A stretch of DNA of 64,000 nucleotides from Thermothielavioides terrestris NRRL 8126 (GCF_000226115.1 NC_016457.1:4898001-4962000), one strand, 5' to 3'. Shown: positions 10,908 through 22,711, numbered from the stretch's first letter. The notes: generated by a model not told the origin, from the letters alone. Program-made: numbers and translations.

Positions 10908-13900
10908 GCCATAACCGTCGGTTGCACAGCTGGCAAACTGTACACTACTGCGTCGTGTGCGACACTAGTGATCGACCTTGGCAAGAAGGGCATTGCGAAT
11001 TCAACGGCATCCGCCAACCCTTCGCCCCGCTTCTTGGGCTCCCGCATCGTTAATCAAGGGAGCTAGTGAAGTTAACGGTTCGCTTGTTGATCCCAGCCAG
11101 CAGCAAGGGGCGCGACGCCAGGTCGGGTCCATGATGGTCAGATGTCGATGGGGACACTCTAAAAGGAGTTCATAACATTTGCCCGAAAAGGGCTGATGGC
11201 CGAATGATGTGAAGCACTACTGTGCAATAACTATTGTTGTGATGTTGTTCCGCGATATCCACTGTGACGCTGCGGAAATACCACCGCTCCGGACATTAAC
11301 TACGGATTGGGGTCGTGGGGCTGGGCTGCGGGCGGAGAGAGCGGATAGTCCCGAGCACCGCTGCACACTCGCCGGGAACGCCAGGGTTCGAGATGTCCTG
11401 TGCGCCGCGTCACTGCCTGGCTGTGAGTGTCCACCGTCGCAGTAGTGGATACGCTGCCTCCCTTGACAATACAAAGTAAGGAGCCAGAACGACCGAGCGA
11501 GCACCGGGTGATGACGGGACAAGTCTTGCAGCCCGTCAGGCCATGCTGCGAGGCCCAACTCAACGTTGAGTCAACTAGTAGTTGAACACTAGCCGTTTTG
11601 GACCCCGAGCATGTCGCCTTCGAGCAGTAGTATTCGGCTCAGGAGCGGGGGAAGCATGAAGCGACATGTTGCGCACTTCCCAATTGGTGCGAATCCCACC
11701 GCTTCTTGGCCGCCGGCCGTGGGACGGCCGCCGACTGGTTTTTTGTTATCAATAAAGCCAACGCTGCATGGCCTCTGCAGCTCCAGTTACTGTGTAGTTA
11801 GTGTAGTTGCAGGGACGAAACGGTGAGCCCATGGGAACATGCAATGGCCCTCTTGCTTCTTCGTGGAATCCCGTCAGCATAACCCCAAAAAAGGCAAACT
11901 GGATGCCGTCGCCAAGAGGCCCCGAGCCTCTCCTGATAACACACGATAACACACAAGAAACCAAACACGTGGCCTGTGCGTCCCGCTGCCCGTGGCGGGA
12001 AGGGTGGAGTCTTGCAGGCCCTCGATGGAACGACACCTGAACACCGAAGCAATTGCGTCTGTGGGCCGGTTGCCCATCGAATGCCTTGTGAGTACGGACA
12101 CTTCGGCGCGTTGTTCCTCTGTAAGCTATGTCTATCATTAGACGGTTTCCTCGAAGCGGGGGACTTGCCCGTTGCGTGGATCAAAGATCTGCAACGGACA
12201 CGCCGGCGCGAGGCAGTTCCAGCCGAGCACTTCGAGAACTGCAATCGAGTTGCATTCGAGGATGCCCGTGATGCAGCCAGGGGCGGGGCGACGGCGACGG
12301 CATCCGGTGGCTGCTGCATGAGACGTCAAGACTGCGCCTGGTGTCGGACGGATGGGAAATCAGCAACCGCTGGCTTGAGGAGAGTGGAGTGTATGTACTA
12401 AATACACTACTCTGTACGGCACCACCACTTCTTGCAAGTAGACGCCGATCCTGAAGCCGACTCGGCAATCCCATGTCGGGATGGGAAAGATGGCTATGTC
12501 TGAGATAGCGATTCGTTAAGCCCCACGATTCGAAATCGAAAGATGGCCGCCATGAGAAGCGTTTGGTGGCATAAACACCAAGAATACCGGCCATCTCCCG
12601 GTGTTCGTACTGGCGTCAGGAAACGGCCTACGGAGTAGTCAACCTCATCTTGGTCCCAGCCTGCATTCTCCAGGGCCGAGGAGCAAAGTCTGGGTCCGGG
12701 CGGTCAGTGCCAAAGCAGAGGTTTGTGGTTGACGGACCATCCCGCTCATGGGCCACGGCGTGGGACGAGGCCGATGAGCTGGAGTACGGAGGCCTGTTAT
12801 GTTTGTAGGTGTGTACATCCGTACACACGGAGGTACCAACGATCCGTAACTCCGATGGTGCCGTGCCCGGCTACCGGAGTAATATGTAGCAGCCACTGAT
12901 GCTGTTACCGGCATTCATGCTTCTCCTGGCTTGAAACGAGCCGCCTTGATGAAGGCAGAGCAATTGGATTTCAATCCGCCACCCCCGCCGGCGGTTTGCG
13001 GCGGAACACCTCTTGCAGCACGGCCGGGGTGCCAAGCGCAGTCTGCTATGGTTGCAGCTTCTGACTTCATCGGACAGCTCTGGTCAGCGGGGAAGACGGA
13101 CGCGCATACTGGCGAGTATCAGACGCAGGGGTAGCACAGCCAAACTATCCCTCCGCTGGGCAGGTCAAAATGATGTGATGCGACCAGACTTAGATGAAGC
13201 CAGTTTAAAGCGCCGCTGCCTGCTGAAGGAATACACTAGATTAAGACAAGGGCAGACAACGCGATGGCATGTTTCCCTGGCAAGCCGTTAGTCGTTCCTC
13301 TCGGTTGACGTGTCAAGGGCTTCTAAATCACGCAAGGGTTCCAAAACGGAGTGTGGGAGTGTGTCACCGGGATTGGCTCGAACGCCATGACCGATAATCC
13401 GGGAAAACAAGACCCAGCGCCAATCGCCTGGCCGAAGCCGTCTCGTTGAGACGTCAACGGGCGTACTTGGTATATACACTAGTTCAGTATTGCGGTATGG
13501 ACCCTGCGAGAAATGGTCGTTGTCGTCGAAGGTGGACAATGAATGGGTGAGATTCTGCCGTGCAGGATACCGTGGGGGCCGGAGTCGCCATTAGCCACGG
13601 TGCTGTTGAATTAGGTGGGTAAATGCCTCCACGTTACGCTGCAGCAAGACACCAGATGCGAGGCCTGGCTGCAAGACCCCTCGAGCTGGTGTTGCGAGCA
13701 GCAGAATTCGCCGGTTTTGCGCCCTCCCCAGCACAAAAGGGGAGCAAGAAGTCCGGAACGTCGATAGCAGTGTCGTCATTAGTTTGCCGGCATCTCCTGC
13801 GAACGCATTCAAAGCGAGCCGTGGCGCCATCCGCAACGCCCTGCCTGCGGAGAAGGCCAGTCAAATAACCGGGCGCGAACTTGGCAGTCCGGAGGTATGT

Positions 13901-14237
13901 TCAGTACTTCGCTCAGGTGCCGTCCCGGACTCGGGACACCACAAGGACGGTGTGCTGAATACGGATACTCCGTACACAGGGAACTCACCACGGCGGGTGC
14001 GCAATGAAAAGCCACCCCAATGCGCTCGGCATCGGGGAGGAGGGCGGTGGTCCACTGCAGAGCACCAGCTTGCGCAACCACGCCATCGTGTCAGAAACAG
14101 AACCTGTTGAAGAGGAAGGAAGAGTGGGGTAACGACGTTCCTGCTTGGCTGGCAAGAACTCCACTCGCCGCGGTTGGCCGAATTCCCCCCCGAAACCCGC
14201 TCAGAAAATTTCTGGGAAGACGGATGACGGTCGTGGT
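10908..14237. other. 3.3 kb of unmutated intergenic DNA without a supported gene
   Basis: Several open frames of 60-170 codons occur on both strands, for example 11798-12319 minus, 11976-12401 plus and 12181-12594 minus. None has a good start context together with a recognisable domain, splice signals or protein-like composition, and they overlap one another. Inverted motifs such as GTTGAGTCAACTAGTAGTTGAAC at 11563-11586 occur but form no clear element. I see nothing that can be annotated. Confidence 0.5.
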
Positions 14238-14239
14238 TA

Positions 14240-14619
14240 TAGAGGTCCCGCCAAGACTAATTTCGGAGGTTGCCGCTTACAAGTATTTACAATCGCCACG
14301 GGGTGAGCGGGGCCACGACGACTTAGAGCAACATCGACAATACACAATCGCGAAGACTCGTAGCAACAACTTTACTAAACCTCAACCAAATCGAAAAAAA
14401 AGAAAACGAAGTTAACCCGCACCCTAACCTTGACCCTCACCCTAACCTTAACCCGAATCCTAACTAGCGGGGGGCTGGCGCCGCCCCCCGCACCCCCGGC
14501 GAACTAACCTGTGGCTAACCCGTGGCGATAGTGCAAACCCCTTGGCGGTCTTGGCGGGGTACTGACGCTGTAAAAACATTGCCGACAATTGGCCGAAATT
14601 AGTCTTGGCGGGACCTCTA
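14240..14619 (+). mobile_element. TIR element (MITE-like), complete copy 1, 380 bp, with telomere-like core
   Basis: The block is bounded by 27-bp terminal inverted repeats starting TAGAGGTCCCGCC and ending TTTCGG, and flanked on both sides by TA (14238-14239 and 14620-14621), as left by Tc1/mariner-type transposases. It has no coding capacity, so it would need a transposase supplied in trans. The interior holds a degenerate CCCTAACC tract (14411-14465), a GC-rich palindrome (about 14467-14495) and short repeated GGCGATAGTGCAAA-type motifs. Related copies are at 22893-23250 and 28521-28902. The family was not recognised. Confidence 0.85.
14411..14465 (+). repeat. interstitial telomere-like tract inside TIR element copy 1
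   Basis: About 55 bp consist of variants of CCCTAACC (ACCCTAACCTTGACCC, CACCCTAACCTTAACCC, AATCCTAAC), resembling the C-rich strand of the fungal TTAGGG telomere repeat but imperfect. Equivalent tracts occur at the corresponding place in copy 2 (about 23056-23105) and, reversed, in copy 3 (about 28664-28720), so the tract is a constituent of the element and not a telomere scar of this locus. Confidence 0.7.
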
Positions 14620-14621
14620 TA

Positions 14622-16018
14622 ACCTCCAGCCGGATGACTTTCCCATTTGGCCCATCGCAGCGGGACAAGGGGTGGCTTTTGCCCCGCAGCTTGTCGCTTT
14701 CCACGGGAGGTGGGCAAGCGAAGTGGTTGGTCGCTATCCGTCGCTGAGCGGGTGGAGCCACACCCCCGCCCAAGCTCCTGGGATGGAGTCAACGCACCGT
14801 TTCCAGGATTGTGGTAGGCGTTTTGTCGTCGGCTCGAGAAAGCGCTGTACGGTACGGGGAAGATGCTCCAGACCTTGAACGTAACGCTCAACAGGAGCGG
14901 TAATTTCGGTATGCTTTCCGTTCAGCCACCGTCTCATGACAGTCTGGGCAATGGGCACTGCAGTTCCAAGGGCCGAGCTCCCGGTCCGTTCGAACCCCAG
15001 CGTTCCCGCACCCTTCCCGCTGCACCGGGACCAAAGTGGCGAAGCAGCGATTCGAGCTGTCGGGAATAACTTGTGTACTGCTTGGAGCTCCTCGCCGCCC
15101 ACTTGGCCTGGCACCCGACCGTGCTTGTTCGCATTGCGATTGCTGGGCGTTCGTTGATGGTATCCAGTTCCACTCGTGCATTTCTTCACACGACCTTCCC
15201 TAGGTTGGGGTCTCGTCGTCCAAGGCGCCAACTATTGATAAGCGGGTGCTCGCCTGCTGCTGCTGTTCGCTTTCGAGGTTGCGACCTTTCCAGTGGGTGG
15301 CCTGCTTGACAAGGCCTCCTGACTGGGTGCGGACGGAGACCATACCAGTCCTGTCGACACCAGTGCTACAACTAGCGTTGGCGTGCTGCATCCTCCCTCG
15401 TTTCCGCCTGCTGGAGCGTAATAACTAGTGTAGTGTAATCCCCTGTCCTTGCAGTTGCTTGCAACGCACCACACCGGATCCATCTGCGCCTTCTCCGCTC
15501 TCTTCTCCTCCCCCCTTCCCGCTTCCCGCGTTCCCAGCAGCGCCTCCTCCCGGACCTTCCTTTCCCTTTCTCTCTGTGCAACCAGGCACTGTGGTCTGGT
15601 TACCTTCCATCAGCTCGAGGCAACAACACCAACGCTGGCACACCCGTTGATGGAATTGGCTCGGCGTGGGTTTTGAGTGCGCACTCCAGGCAGCCCGTTT
15701 CGACGATACTTGGTTTTTTTTCGGGCCGTGCAGGGATTTCGGGAGTGCTTTTGGTCGGACCCTCGGCGCTTCCAACGCCACGGAACTCACCTGAGGCCGA
15801 CTACCACCACCCATTCATCTCTCACAACTCGCCAAAACAATTTCGACTCAGTCGCGACATTGGTCTCCTGCCAAAATTTGCCGAAAGTTTCTGCGGGTTT
15901 GTTAGAGTGAAAAGCTCGATATTCCCGCCAACACCCTTGAATTGCGTCCGTTGTGCGCAGTATCAACCAAATCAGGTCTCGCACACCTATTGTCTGTCTA
16001 AGCGACGGCCACCAAGAC
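14622..16018. other. intergenic region upstream of the cysteine-cluster gene
   Basis: No supported gene. A 165-codon open frame on the minus strand (15231-14734) starts at TTG, has no recognisable domain and is not called. A strongly pyrimidine-rich stretch at about 15485-15580 (long C/T runs) is the kind of sequence found in fungal promoters and 5' leaders. Confidence 0.45.
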
Positions 16019-16070
16019 CACACCAACAACAACAACAAGGACCATAATTACAACTGCCAGCAACGCCAAC
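16019..16070 (+). promoter_or_regulatory. CAA-rich 5' leader of the 16071 gene
   Basis: The bases before the ATG are rich in CAA/CAAC (CCACACCAACAACAACAACA at 16019-16038). Unstructured CAA leaders are common in highly translated fungal mRNAs. The ATG context is CCAACATGAG, with adenine at -3, supporting this start. The transcription start is not determined. Confidence 0.45.
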
Positions 16071-17246
16071 ATGAGTTCGCCAGCTCAGGGGGGACCCTCG
16101 GTCCCGAAGGACAAGGAGAAGGAGAAGAAGGGCTTGGGCAAGGTGTTGTCGAGGATGAAGACGGTACTCAAAAAGGCCGATCCGTCTCGCCGGCTGTCGA
16201 CGCTCGGTTCGTCGAAGTCCGCCGCAGCACCCGCCGCTGCAGCCGCTCCCAGGTATGCCCAGGCTTGACCCTGCTTATATTTTGAGCCCTGCGTGCTGCT
16301 CGTCGAGTTGCATTGCTGGGCCTAACGCTGGTGCTCTCTTATCGCCTGCCCCGTCTCACATCATGACTAACGCATGCGCATAGCAAACCTGCGGAACCCG
16401 CCGCGGCCCAGGGCCCCGCAGCCGTGGAAGCTACTAAGATCCCGAGATCTCAGATCTTCGCTGAGCGAGCAAAGAAGATCGGTGAGCTGTACGGCCTGGA
16501 GCTGAAGCCGAGCGAGTGGTACTCGACCGAGGGCAACGCCCTCCGGGTGGAGAAGCCCATCCGAATGCGAGTGCACAGAAAGTGCCATGTCTGCGACACC
16601 TCGTTCGGCCGGGACAAGGAATGCCCCAAGTGTAAGCATCAGCGCTGCAAGCAGTGTCCGCGGGTGCCCCCGAAGCGCACCGAGGCCGAGAAGGAGGAGA
16701 GCCGCAAGAGGCGGGCCGCCATCCTCAAGGAGCGGGCCGAGAAGGCGCCCATCATTCCCGACTGGGACCCGACTCCGAAGAAGATCGTCCTCAAGCGCCC
16801 GGCCAAGACTGGCGGCCAGGATCTCATCTACAGAAAGCCGCGCCAACGCCTCCGGCGGACCTGCTGTCAGTGCCAGCGATTGTTTACGGGCACCAAGACC
16901 TGCGAAGGCTGCCAGCACATCCGTTGCACCGACTGTCCTCGCGACCCGTAAGTCACAGCGTCTGTCCCCCTGTTTTGGATGTGCCGAAGCTAATGCCAGA
17001 TGCAGACCCAAAAAGGACAAGTATCCGTACGGATACCCTGGCGACGCGCCAGGCACGAGGATCGCTCATTACCAGTGTGCCAACTGCAAACATATCTTCT
17101 CACTGCCGCCCACCGCTGCAGCAACTTGCGTCAAATGCTCTCACGACAAGTACGAGCGGCTGACACCTCGTAAAGTGGAACCGGAGCCCGACCCCGAGAT
17201 CTTGAAGAGCATACAAGCCAGAATCGAGGCTATGAACCTCAAGTGA
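16071..17246 (+). CDS. conserved-looking fungal protein with three cysteine (zinc-binding) clusters, 328 aa, three exons
   Basis: Exons are 16071-16252, 16384-16947 and 17006-17246. Introns 16253-16383 and 16948-17005 begin GTATGC and GTAAGT, end in TAG and CAG, and have CTAAC/CTAAT branch sites. An alternative acceptor at 16999 adds two residues in frame. The N-terminus (about 1-75) is lysine- and alanine-rich and probably disordered. Six CxxC-type pairs follow in two similar blocks: C128/C131, C141/C144, C149/C152, then C221/C224, C234/C237, C242/C245. A final zinc-ribbon-like C273xxC276...C290xxC293 closes the array. The linker between blocks is rich in K, E and R. The function is unknown; the internal duplication and the basic linker suggest a zinc-stabilised nucleic-acid or protein-binding factor, which is inference only. 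Confidence 0.85.
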
Positions 17247-19461
17247 CAAGAGCGGGTGGTATTGTCATGCATGCCTCATAACTCGCGAGCCTCTGCTTGA
17301 GGGCCGGCTGGCGGTGGTCGGGGGAGAGGGGCGGAAGGAGAGGTGAAAAACGAGCCGAAGGTGTCTTTTCTTTTCCGGTTCTGGCATTATTCCCCTGGAT
17401 GCATTGATTCGGCCTCTTCTTTTTCTTCAGCAGCGAGCATGATTCTCATTGGCCACGAAACATTTCATGCATCTCCATTTACCGAAGCGTTCTCGGAGAC
17501 GACTCAGCCCCAGGCGGTCCCGGTTGATACCCAGTGTCTTCTCGTCCGCCCACGAATCGCACACCACGTCCCAGCATCGTTCTGTGACCGCCAGCTTCCG
17601 ATGGGGTACCATTACCACCAGCCCAAAAAGCACAAAATGATCCACGATCGCTCGGAGTCGTCTTCTCCCGCCGCACGGCCTCCGGAACAGGGACAATAAT
17701 TCCACAGCGCCAGGGCACGCAGCCACGACCGATTGCATATAGAAGGCACCATTTGCATCTGCACTTCTTCAACTACGACCGAAAGGGGCGGGTTTAATAG
17801 AAGGCTCTCGGAAGAAAGCGGTAGGGATTGAGGCTCAGGGGCCGTGCCAGCGTGGCCTCAGGGAGCGATCGTGGGGAGGACTCGGGCCGGGCTGGTGGGA
17901 AGCAGAGGCGGTTGCTTGGATATTGCGCTTTTTTGTCACGTTTCCGTTTCATCATCTCCACTATTTCATGGTCCGGTCACAGATCTCGCTATCTTGATGA
18001 ATTGCACATATCCCTTTTCCTCGGCCGAGTTGACCATCTCGCCCCTCAGTCAGACAGCGGCGATATTCGATTTCCCTTCCCGATGCAGCAAACCAAAACG
18101 CCTCAATCCCAAGCTGGCGGGACTCGGGTTGCACAGTCGCTGCGGACTTTCCTACCTGCTGCCTTCGATGAAACGACCGATCAAGCAGCCCCCGGACGCA
18201 AAACCTTTATTCGGAAGTACACCCATATGGCTACTGTGCTACAACGGTGGAAAAGACATGTTTGGCATAACGCATGTTTTCTCACCCCACTGTAGTGTAG
18301 TTTACCGGACCCTTTGCACCCTCGTCGCCACACACGTCATGTCCCGGGTGTTGGACAGACTCCGGTTGTACATACACAGTAGTGTACACTCAGTACGGCA
18401 TGGCATGACCTTTCCGATGTTTCGGAACGAGAAGCCGGGAGCGGAGGTAAACAGTAAGTGTTTAGATTTCCTCCCTGGATAGAAAGGCGTTTGGGGACAA
18501 GTGAGACGACAGCCGCCCATCCCGTCCTGCACAGTGCGTTATGCGTCGTCGGCGTTCGCTTGCCCTTATCTGTGTGTTGGTGTGTGTGTGTGTGAGTTGT
18601 GGGCGTTGCGGCTCGGGCCAGCCGAACCGCGTGGCGCAAAAGGAACAGGGGGGAGGCAAAACCCGAGGCCCCTGTGGACGGGATGGGATGTCTTGGCCGA
18701 CCCTCCCTTCCGAGCTGGCGGGTTCCGAGCTGACGGGTTTTCAGGGTTAATGAACGTTATTGGGTACCTAGGGAACACACAATACACCGGTTACACGACG
18801 GCCGGAAAGCGACAGGTTTGCGGTTGCAGGGTTTGCTGTCCTGAATAACTAACGGCAAAACAAAGCTAACTGTAAGGGTTTCGCGGTTGAAGTGCCTGAA
18901 TTGTTTTTCGTTTGCAGTACACGTATAAGTCTCCGTAACTCATGCGAGGCAGGAAGGGGCAACTGCGGAGTATTCTGGACATTTGCCACATTCGCCGTTG
19001 GGGCAGGAGGCGGTTTCTTCGTGTTTTTCCAGGTCCATTTTCGCAACCTTGGCCACTTTCCGGCGCCGCCATCGCTAGTTTACGCAGTGGATCGTGATCA
19101 GGGCGACTTGGCCGATGAGATGCGCGCGGTTGCAAGCCACCGTGGGAAGGATTTGGATATCTCAATAATTTTGAGGAAGAGCTTCAAGGATGTCCCTGGT
19201 TGCCGGCAAAGATCCGAAGTGGGGGGTTTCCCGACAGTTTGGTAACGGAACGGAGCTGAAAGCTTACCGCAAAAACAGTGGCCACGGCAGTCACAAACGA
19301 TAACGCCAACTGCCGGCTGACCAACCATGAGCGAGCTCACAATGGAAACAAATGATGCTGACCACATGAGGAAATCTCAGAAGGCAGATGATTGGAAACT
19401 GCGCCGGCAGGCGGCTGGGGATACCGGGCCCTTCCTTTCAGGCTGGACATGTGAAGAGAGC

Positions 19462-19464
<3 letters not shown>
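17247..19464. other. intergenic DNA, no supported gene
   Basis: Open frames on both strands (for example 17844-18482 plus) overlap each other, lack domains and splice structure, and are not called. A TG dinucleotide run lies at about 18573-18595. A C/T-rich stretch at about 17370-17440 may belong to the 3' flank of the upstream gene. Confidence 0.45.

Positions 19465-19517
<53 letters not shown>
19465..19517. repeat. uninterrupted run of 53 thymines
   Basis: All 53 bases are T. On the minus strand this is A53 directly after a sequence whose part GGTTCCGTGGTCTC (about 19540-19553) shares its first 11 bases with the 5' end common in fungal tRNA-Val genes. It could be the tail of a retroposed RNA, a SINE-like remnant, or simple slippage. 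The exact length in an assembly is unreliable. Confidence 0.8.
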
Positions 19518-19518
<1 letters not shown>

Positions 19519-20811
19519 GCATCGGCTGGAGGGGATGAGACCACGGAACCGGTCGCCTGGGATAGAAGCCAGCGTGGCACAACACTACACGTAACGTCGC
19601 TTGGCATGTTACCGACCGGTAGGTAGGCAGCGAAAATGTTCCAGTCAGTGCTCGGCCACTGCGAAAAACCTGCCAAACCGAAGGCCCAACATCCACTTGT
19701 CACTACCCACGCAAACAAATGCTTGACCGCCGGAACCCAAAGCAGCGCACCCCGGAACGACACCTACCGGCCCCCACGTGCTGATCGGCGCTCAGCTGGC
19801 AAGTTTGAGGACCAGCTCACTGGACGAAAAGCGAAGACTGTGTTTGGGGTCGTAGTATAAATCTGCTCGGCGATAATATTACTCCGTCATCTGGACACAC
19901 ACTCGAGCACAGATTGCTCCGCGGCGATGGCGGCGCCATCTCTTTCATCGCTCATCTTCTCCATGGACTTTTAGACGGAATATCCGTACTTTACATACAT
20001 ACACGAGAGCAGATTCGGGGCGTGGCTCCGACTTTGATTCTCGAAAACTTAGGTAACTTACACTGTAATTCCGAAGAGATCTTCATCCATTGGGTTACCG
20101 TAACTTACCGCGGTACACATCACACCTTCGGTCACACACCGCTTCTTTCTGTTCAGCCGACCCAGCTGTCTGGGCGACCGGTGGAGTGTGTTACGCCGTT
20201 CTCCACAACCCTGCGGTTCCATCCTGCCGGGATGGCCGCTGCAGCACCGCATTTTGACCTGCTCCGCTGCTGCAGAAAGCGGCAGATGATCCAGAAAACG
20301 GCGAGAGACGGTGTCGCAATGACTGAAACGACCGGTCAACCTTTCAAACATGATGCTTGTCTCGGTCACTCAGCCCTTCGGCCGTATTCAAGCCCTGCGA
20401 ACCGTACTGTGTAAACGGAGTAGTCCGTACTGAGGAGTGCCTGCGTATGGCCTTGAGCCATTCTAGTCTCATAGTGAAAGCGAATTCCATCTTTTTGACA
20501 AGCCACCGAAGACAAGAATCAGTATTCAAGCCTGTATCTACACTGTAACGTTCCCCGCGAAAGTGAGATAGGTATCGATTAAAGGTCCCGCGGTGCTGGC
20601 CGAGGCTCTTTCCAGTGCACCGAAACGCGTCCGTCAAAAACACGACTCAAAATCGTCGCGCGAAGAAATGCTGAAACCAGTCCCATTCTATTCCTCCCAT
20701 TTTCCCAGCCATAAAGCCATGCAACGCCTCCCCCTGAACGCAACCAATTTGTCCCAAGTAGTTCCCAGCGAAAACCAGTAAAACAGCCCGCTAAAAGCCT
20801 ACCAGCGACAC
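19518..20811. other. intergenic DNA downstream of the Clr2-like gene
   Basis: No supported gene. The longest open frame (19914-20414 plus, 166 codons) has no recognisable domain or protein-like bias. The stretch contains the 3' end of the convergent minus-strand gene ending at 20812. Confidence 0.45.
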
Positions 20812-22061
20812 TCAATTCTCCACCATCCCCTCCGGCACGATGAACGCCGCCGCGACCGCGTCCCCCAGCATCGCCCGCCGGCCGGGCCGCCGACCCGCGA
20901 ACGCGCCGCCGCCGCTGTGCCCGCGGTTGTTCAGGTACGCGGGCGCCTCCTCGAGCAGGCCGCGCTGCGCCCAGGCGGCGTAGCGCGCCGGCTCGATGAC
21001 GCCCATCAGCCGCTCGGTCACGTAGAAGCGGCCCTGCACGTCGGGCTCGCCGCGCACGGCCCGCGCCGCCGCGAGGACCCTATTTTTCGGCGATGTGAGC
21101 GTTAGTTAGTGCCTTCTTTTGGCTGATTGGGGGTTTTGTGGAAACAGCTCGTTGGAGCAGAGCAGCTGGCTGTCTTTTTGGAAGGTAGCAAGGCAGCAAA
21201 AAGAGCTTAGATGTGACGTACCAGGTCCAGCGCGCGCCCGGGTCTCGCTCGATCGCGTTGCGCGTCTTGAGCTCCTCAATGAAGACAGGGCCGAGCGAGT
21301 CGGCCGGGACGGCGTTGGTCGGGGGGGCGGTGGTGGGGGCGCGGATTGGCCGGTAGAGGTTGCCTCTAAATTGGAGGCGCGTCGGTGTGGTGGTCGGGGT
21401 CGGGGCGGTCGGTGTGAGGACTTCGATCTCGCTAACGAGCATGACGAGGGCGGCGTCCGGGGGTATGTCGCCGGCGACGGTCTGGTCCGGGATGCCGGAG
21501 GTTGGCTGCGCCGTGACGCGGATGGGGTCGCCGACGCGGACCATCTCGGCGCCGAGGTAGACGCCGCCGTAATGCTGCACGTGGAAGGCGCCGTCGGGCG
21601 TAAGGCCCTGGGCGCGGAGGTCGAAGGTGGAAAACGCGTCGTTGATGGCACGGGCGCCCATCTTGGAGGCTTCCAGGCCGAGCACCTGGCGGTTGATGGC
21701 GCGCTTCTCCGGGTCCGGGTCTTGCGAGTAGCGGGCGATCAGGGCCTGCCAGTCGACCGTGTCAAACGTCTTGTCCCTGAGCTCGTCCGGGCTCGTGCCG
21801 GGGACGCTGAAGGTGAGGAACGGTCGCATGGATTGGCAGTCTTTGACCAGATTTGGCTGCCCCAGCAGGGCGTGACCCAACGGAGCGAGGGTGAAATGGT
21901 AGCCAGAATCGGGCGTATCTTGGTTGGGGAATGTGCCGGGGATCGCGGCGATGGAGAGGATCACGCCTAGACGCCAGGCTGTGTGCTTGTACCAAACCAG
22001 TTCGCCGACGCGGAAGACGTTGGTCAGGCTGGTCGTCCCTGGAGGCGGAAGCTGATCCTGG

Positions 22062-22096
<35 letters not shown>

Positions 22097-22711
22097 TTGT
22101 TGTTGTCGTTGCTGGGGGGCCTGCTGAGACGGCGTCGGCCTGGGCGCAGCGGGGGGAGCCTGGGCCACCGTGGCGGGTCCTTGAGCAACGGCTGCATTCG
22201 CGCCCTGGTACCTCTCCTCGGCAGCCCTCAGCTTCTCGAGAAGTTTGGGGCACAGGTCGCAGGGACACTGGCTGATGTCGGCCGAGTCGCTGACCAGCCA
22301 CAAGGCATGCAGGGCGAACTCGCCGGGGGTGCGGTAGTTGGCCTTGGGGCCTGCCGGATGGCCGTACAGGTAGTAGTCCCGACCGCCATCCTTTCTGAGG
22401 GCGCACCGCAGCTCGTAGCCCCTGGGGAAGCCGGCGAGCTTGTACTGGCGCGCTGGTGGCGCGAGAGTCAGCATCAACATCCGCTTGTCGAGAGACTTCT
22501 GTCTGAACGTACTGTCGCCCTGTGGGCCGACCTGGTTCTGCAGATGGCCGGCCACGATGACCTCCCAGCGCTCGAGCTGGGCCACATCGGCGTCATTGTC
22601 CGGGCTCAGCGCCGTGTGGTCCAGCTTCGTGTATCCCTGGCCATCGCTGCGCGCGATGTGGATCGGCCAGTACTCGCCACCAGCGTCGCCTTGTGATGCT
22701 GCACTTGCCAT
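20812..22711 (-). CDS. clr2: Clr2-like transcription-silencing (heterochromatin) protein, 585 aa, two exons
   Basis: Exon 1 is 22711-21222 and exon 2 is 21079-20812. The 142-bp intron has donor GTACGT, a CTAACTAAC branch region and acceptor TAG. The first in-frame ATG is at 22711 (context GGAACATGG); frames extending to 22876 rely on a TTG. Residues about 15-160 match the N-terminal Clr2 domain: WPIHIARSDGQGYTKL, then RDYYLYGHP, a TPGEFALHALWL segment and a CPCDLCP cysteine pair. A polyglutamine stretch lies near 201-216. From about 230 a second conserved Clr2 region begins (VFRVGELVWYKHTAW) and runs to the end. In fission yeast Clr2 is a subunit of the SHREC deacetylase complex that silences heterochromatin; the same role here is inferred by family. 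A TIR element sits 182 bp upstream of the ATG. Confidence 0.8.
22064..22105 (-). repeat. CAG/CAA trinucleotide run encoding polyglutamine
   Basis: On the plus strand ten CTG units are followed by four TTG units, giving a glutamine run within the Clr2-like protein between its two conserved regions. It is likely length-polymorphic. Confidence 0.85.

Noticed and set aside
11976..12594. overlapping 137- and 141-codon frames on opposite strands
   Set aside because: Mutually overlapping, low protein-likeness and no conserved motif; typical of GC-rich noncoding DNA.
14411..14465. true telomere or chromosome-fusion scar
   Set aside because: The CCCTAACC-like tract lies at the same internal place in three separate TIR elements, so it belongs to the element.
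14734..15231. 165-codon minus-strand frame upstream of the cysteine-cluster gene
   Set aside because: Starts at TTG, has no recognisable domain and no splice signals; not strong enough to call.
16367..17056. 229-codon open frame on the minus strand over the cysteine-cluster gene
   Set aside because: It is the antisense shadow of a GC-rich coding region with introns and conserved cysteine pairs on the plus strand; it has no domain of its own.
21119..21970. 283-codon open frame on the plus strand opposite the Clr2-like gene
   Set aside because: Antisense shadow of the GC-rich Clr2-like exon; composition is Gly/Arg/Val-rich without domains, and the minus strand has family motifs.
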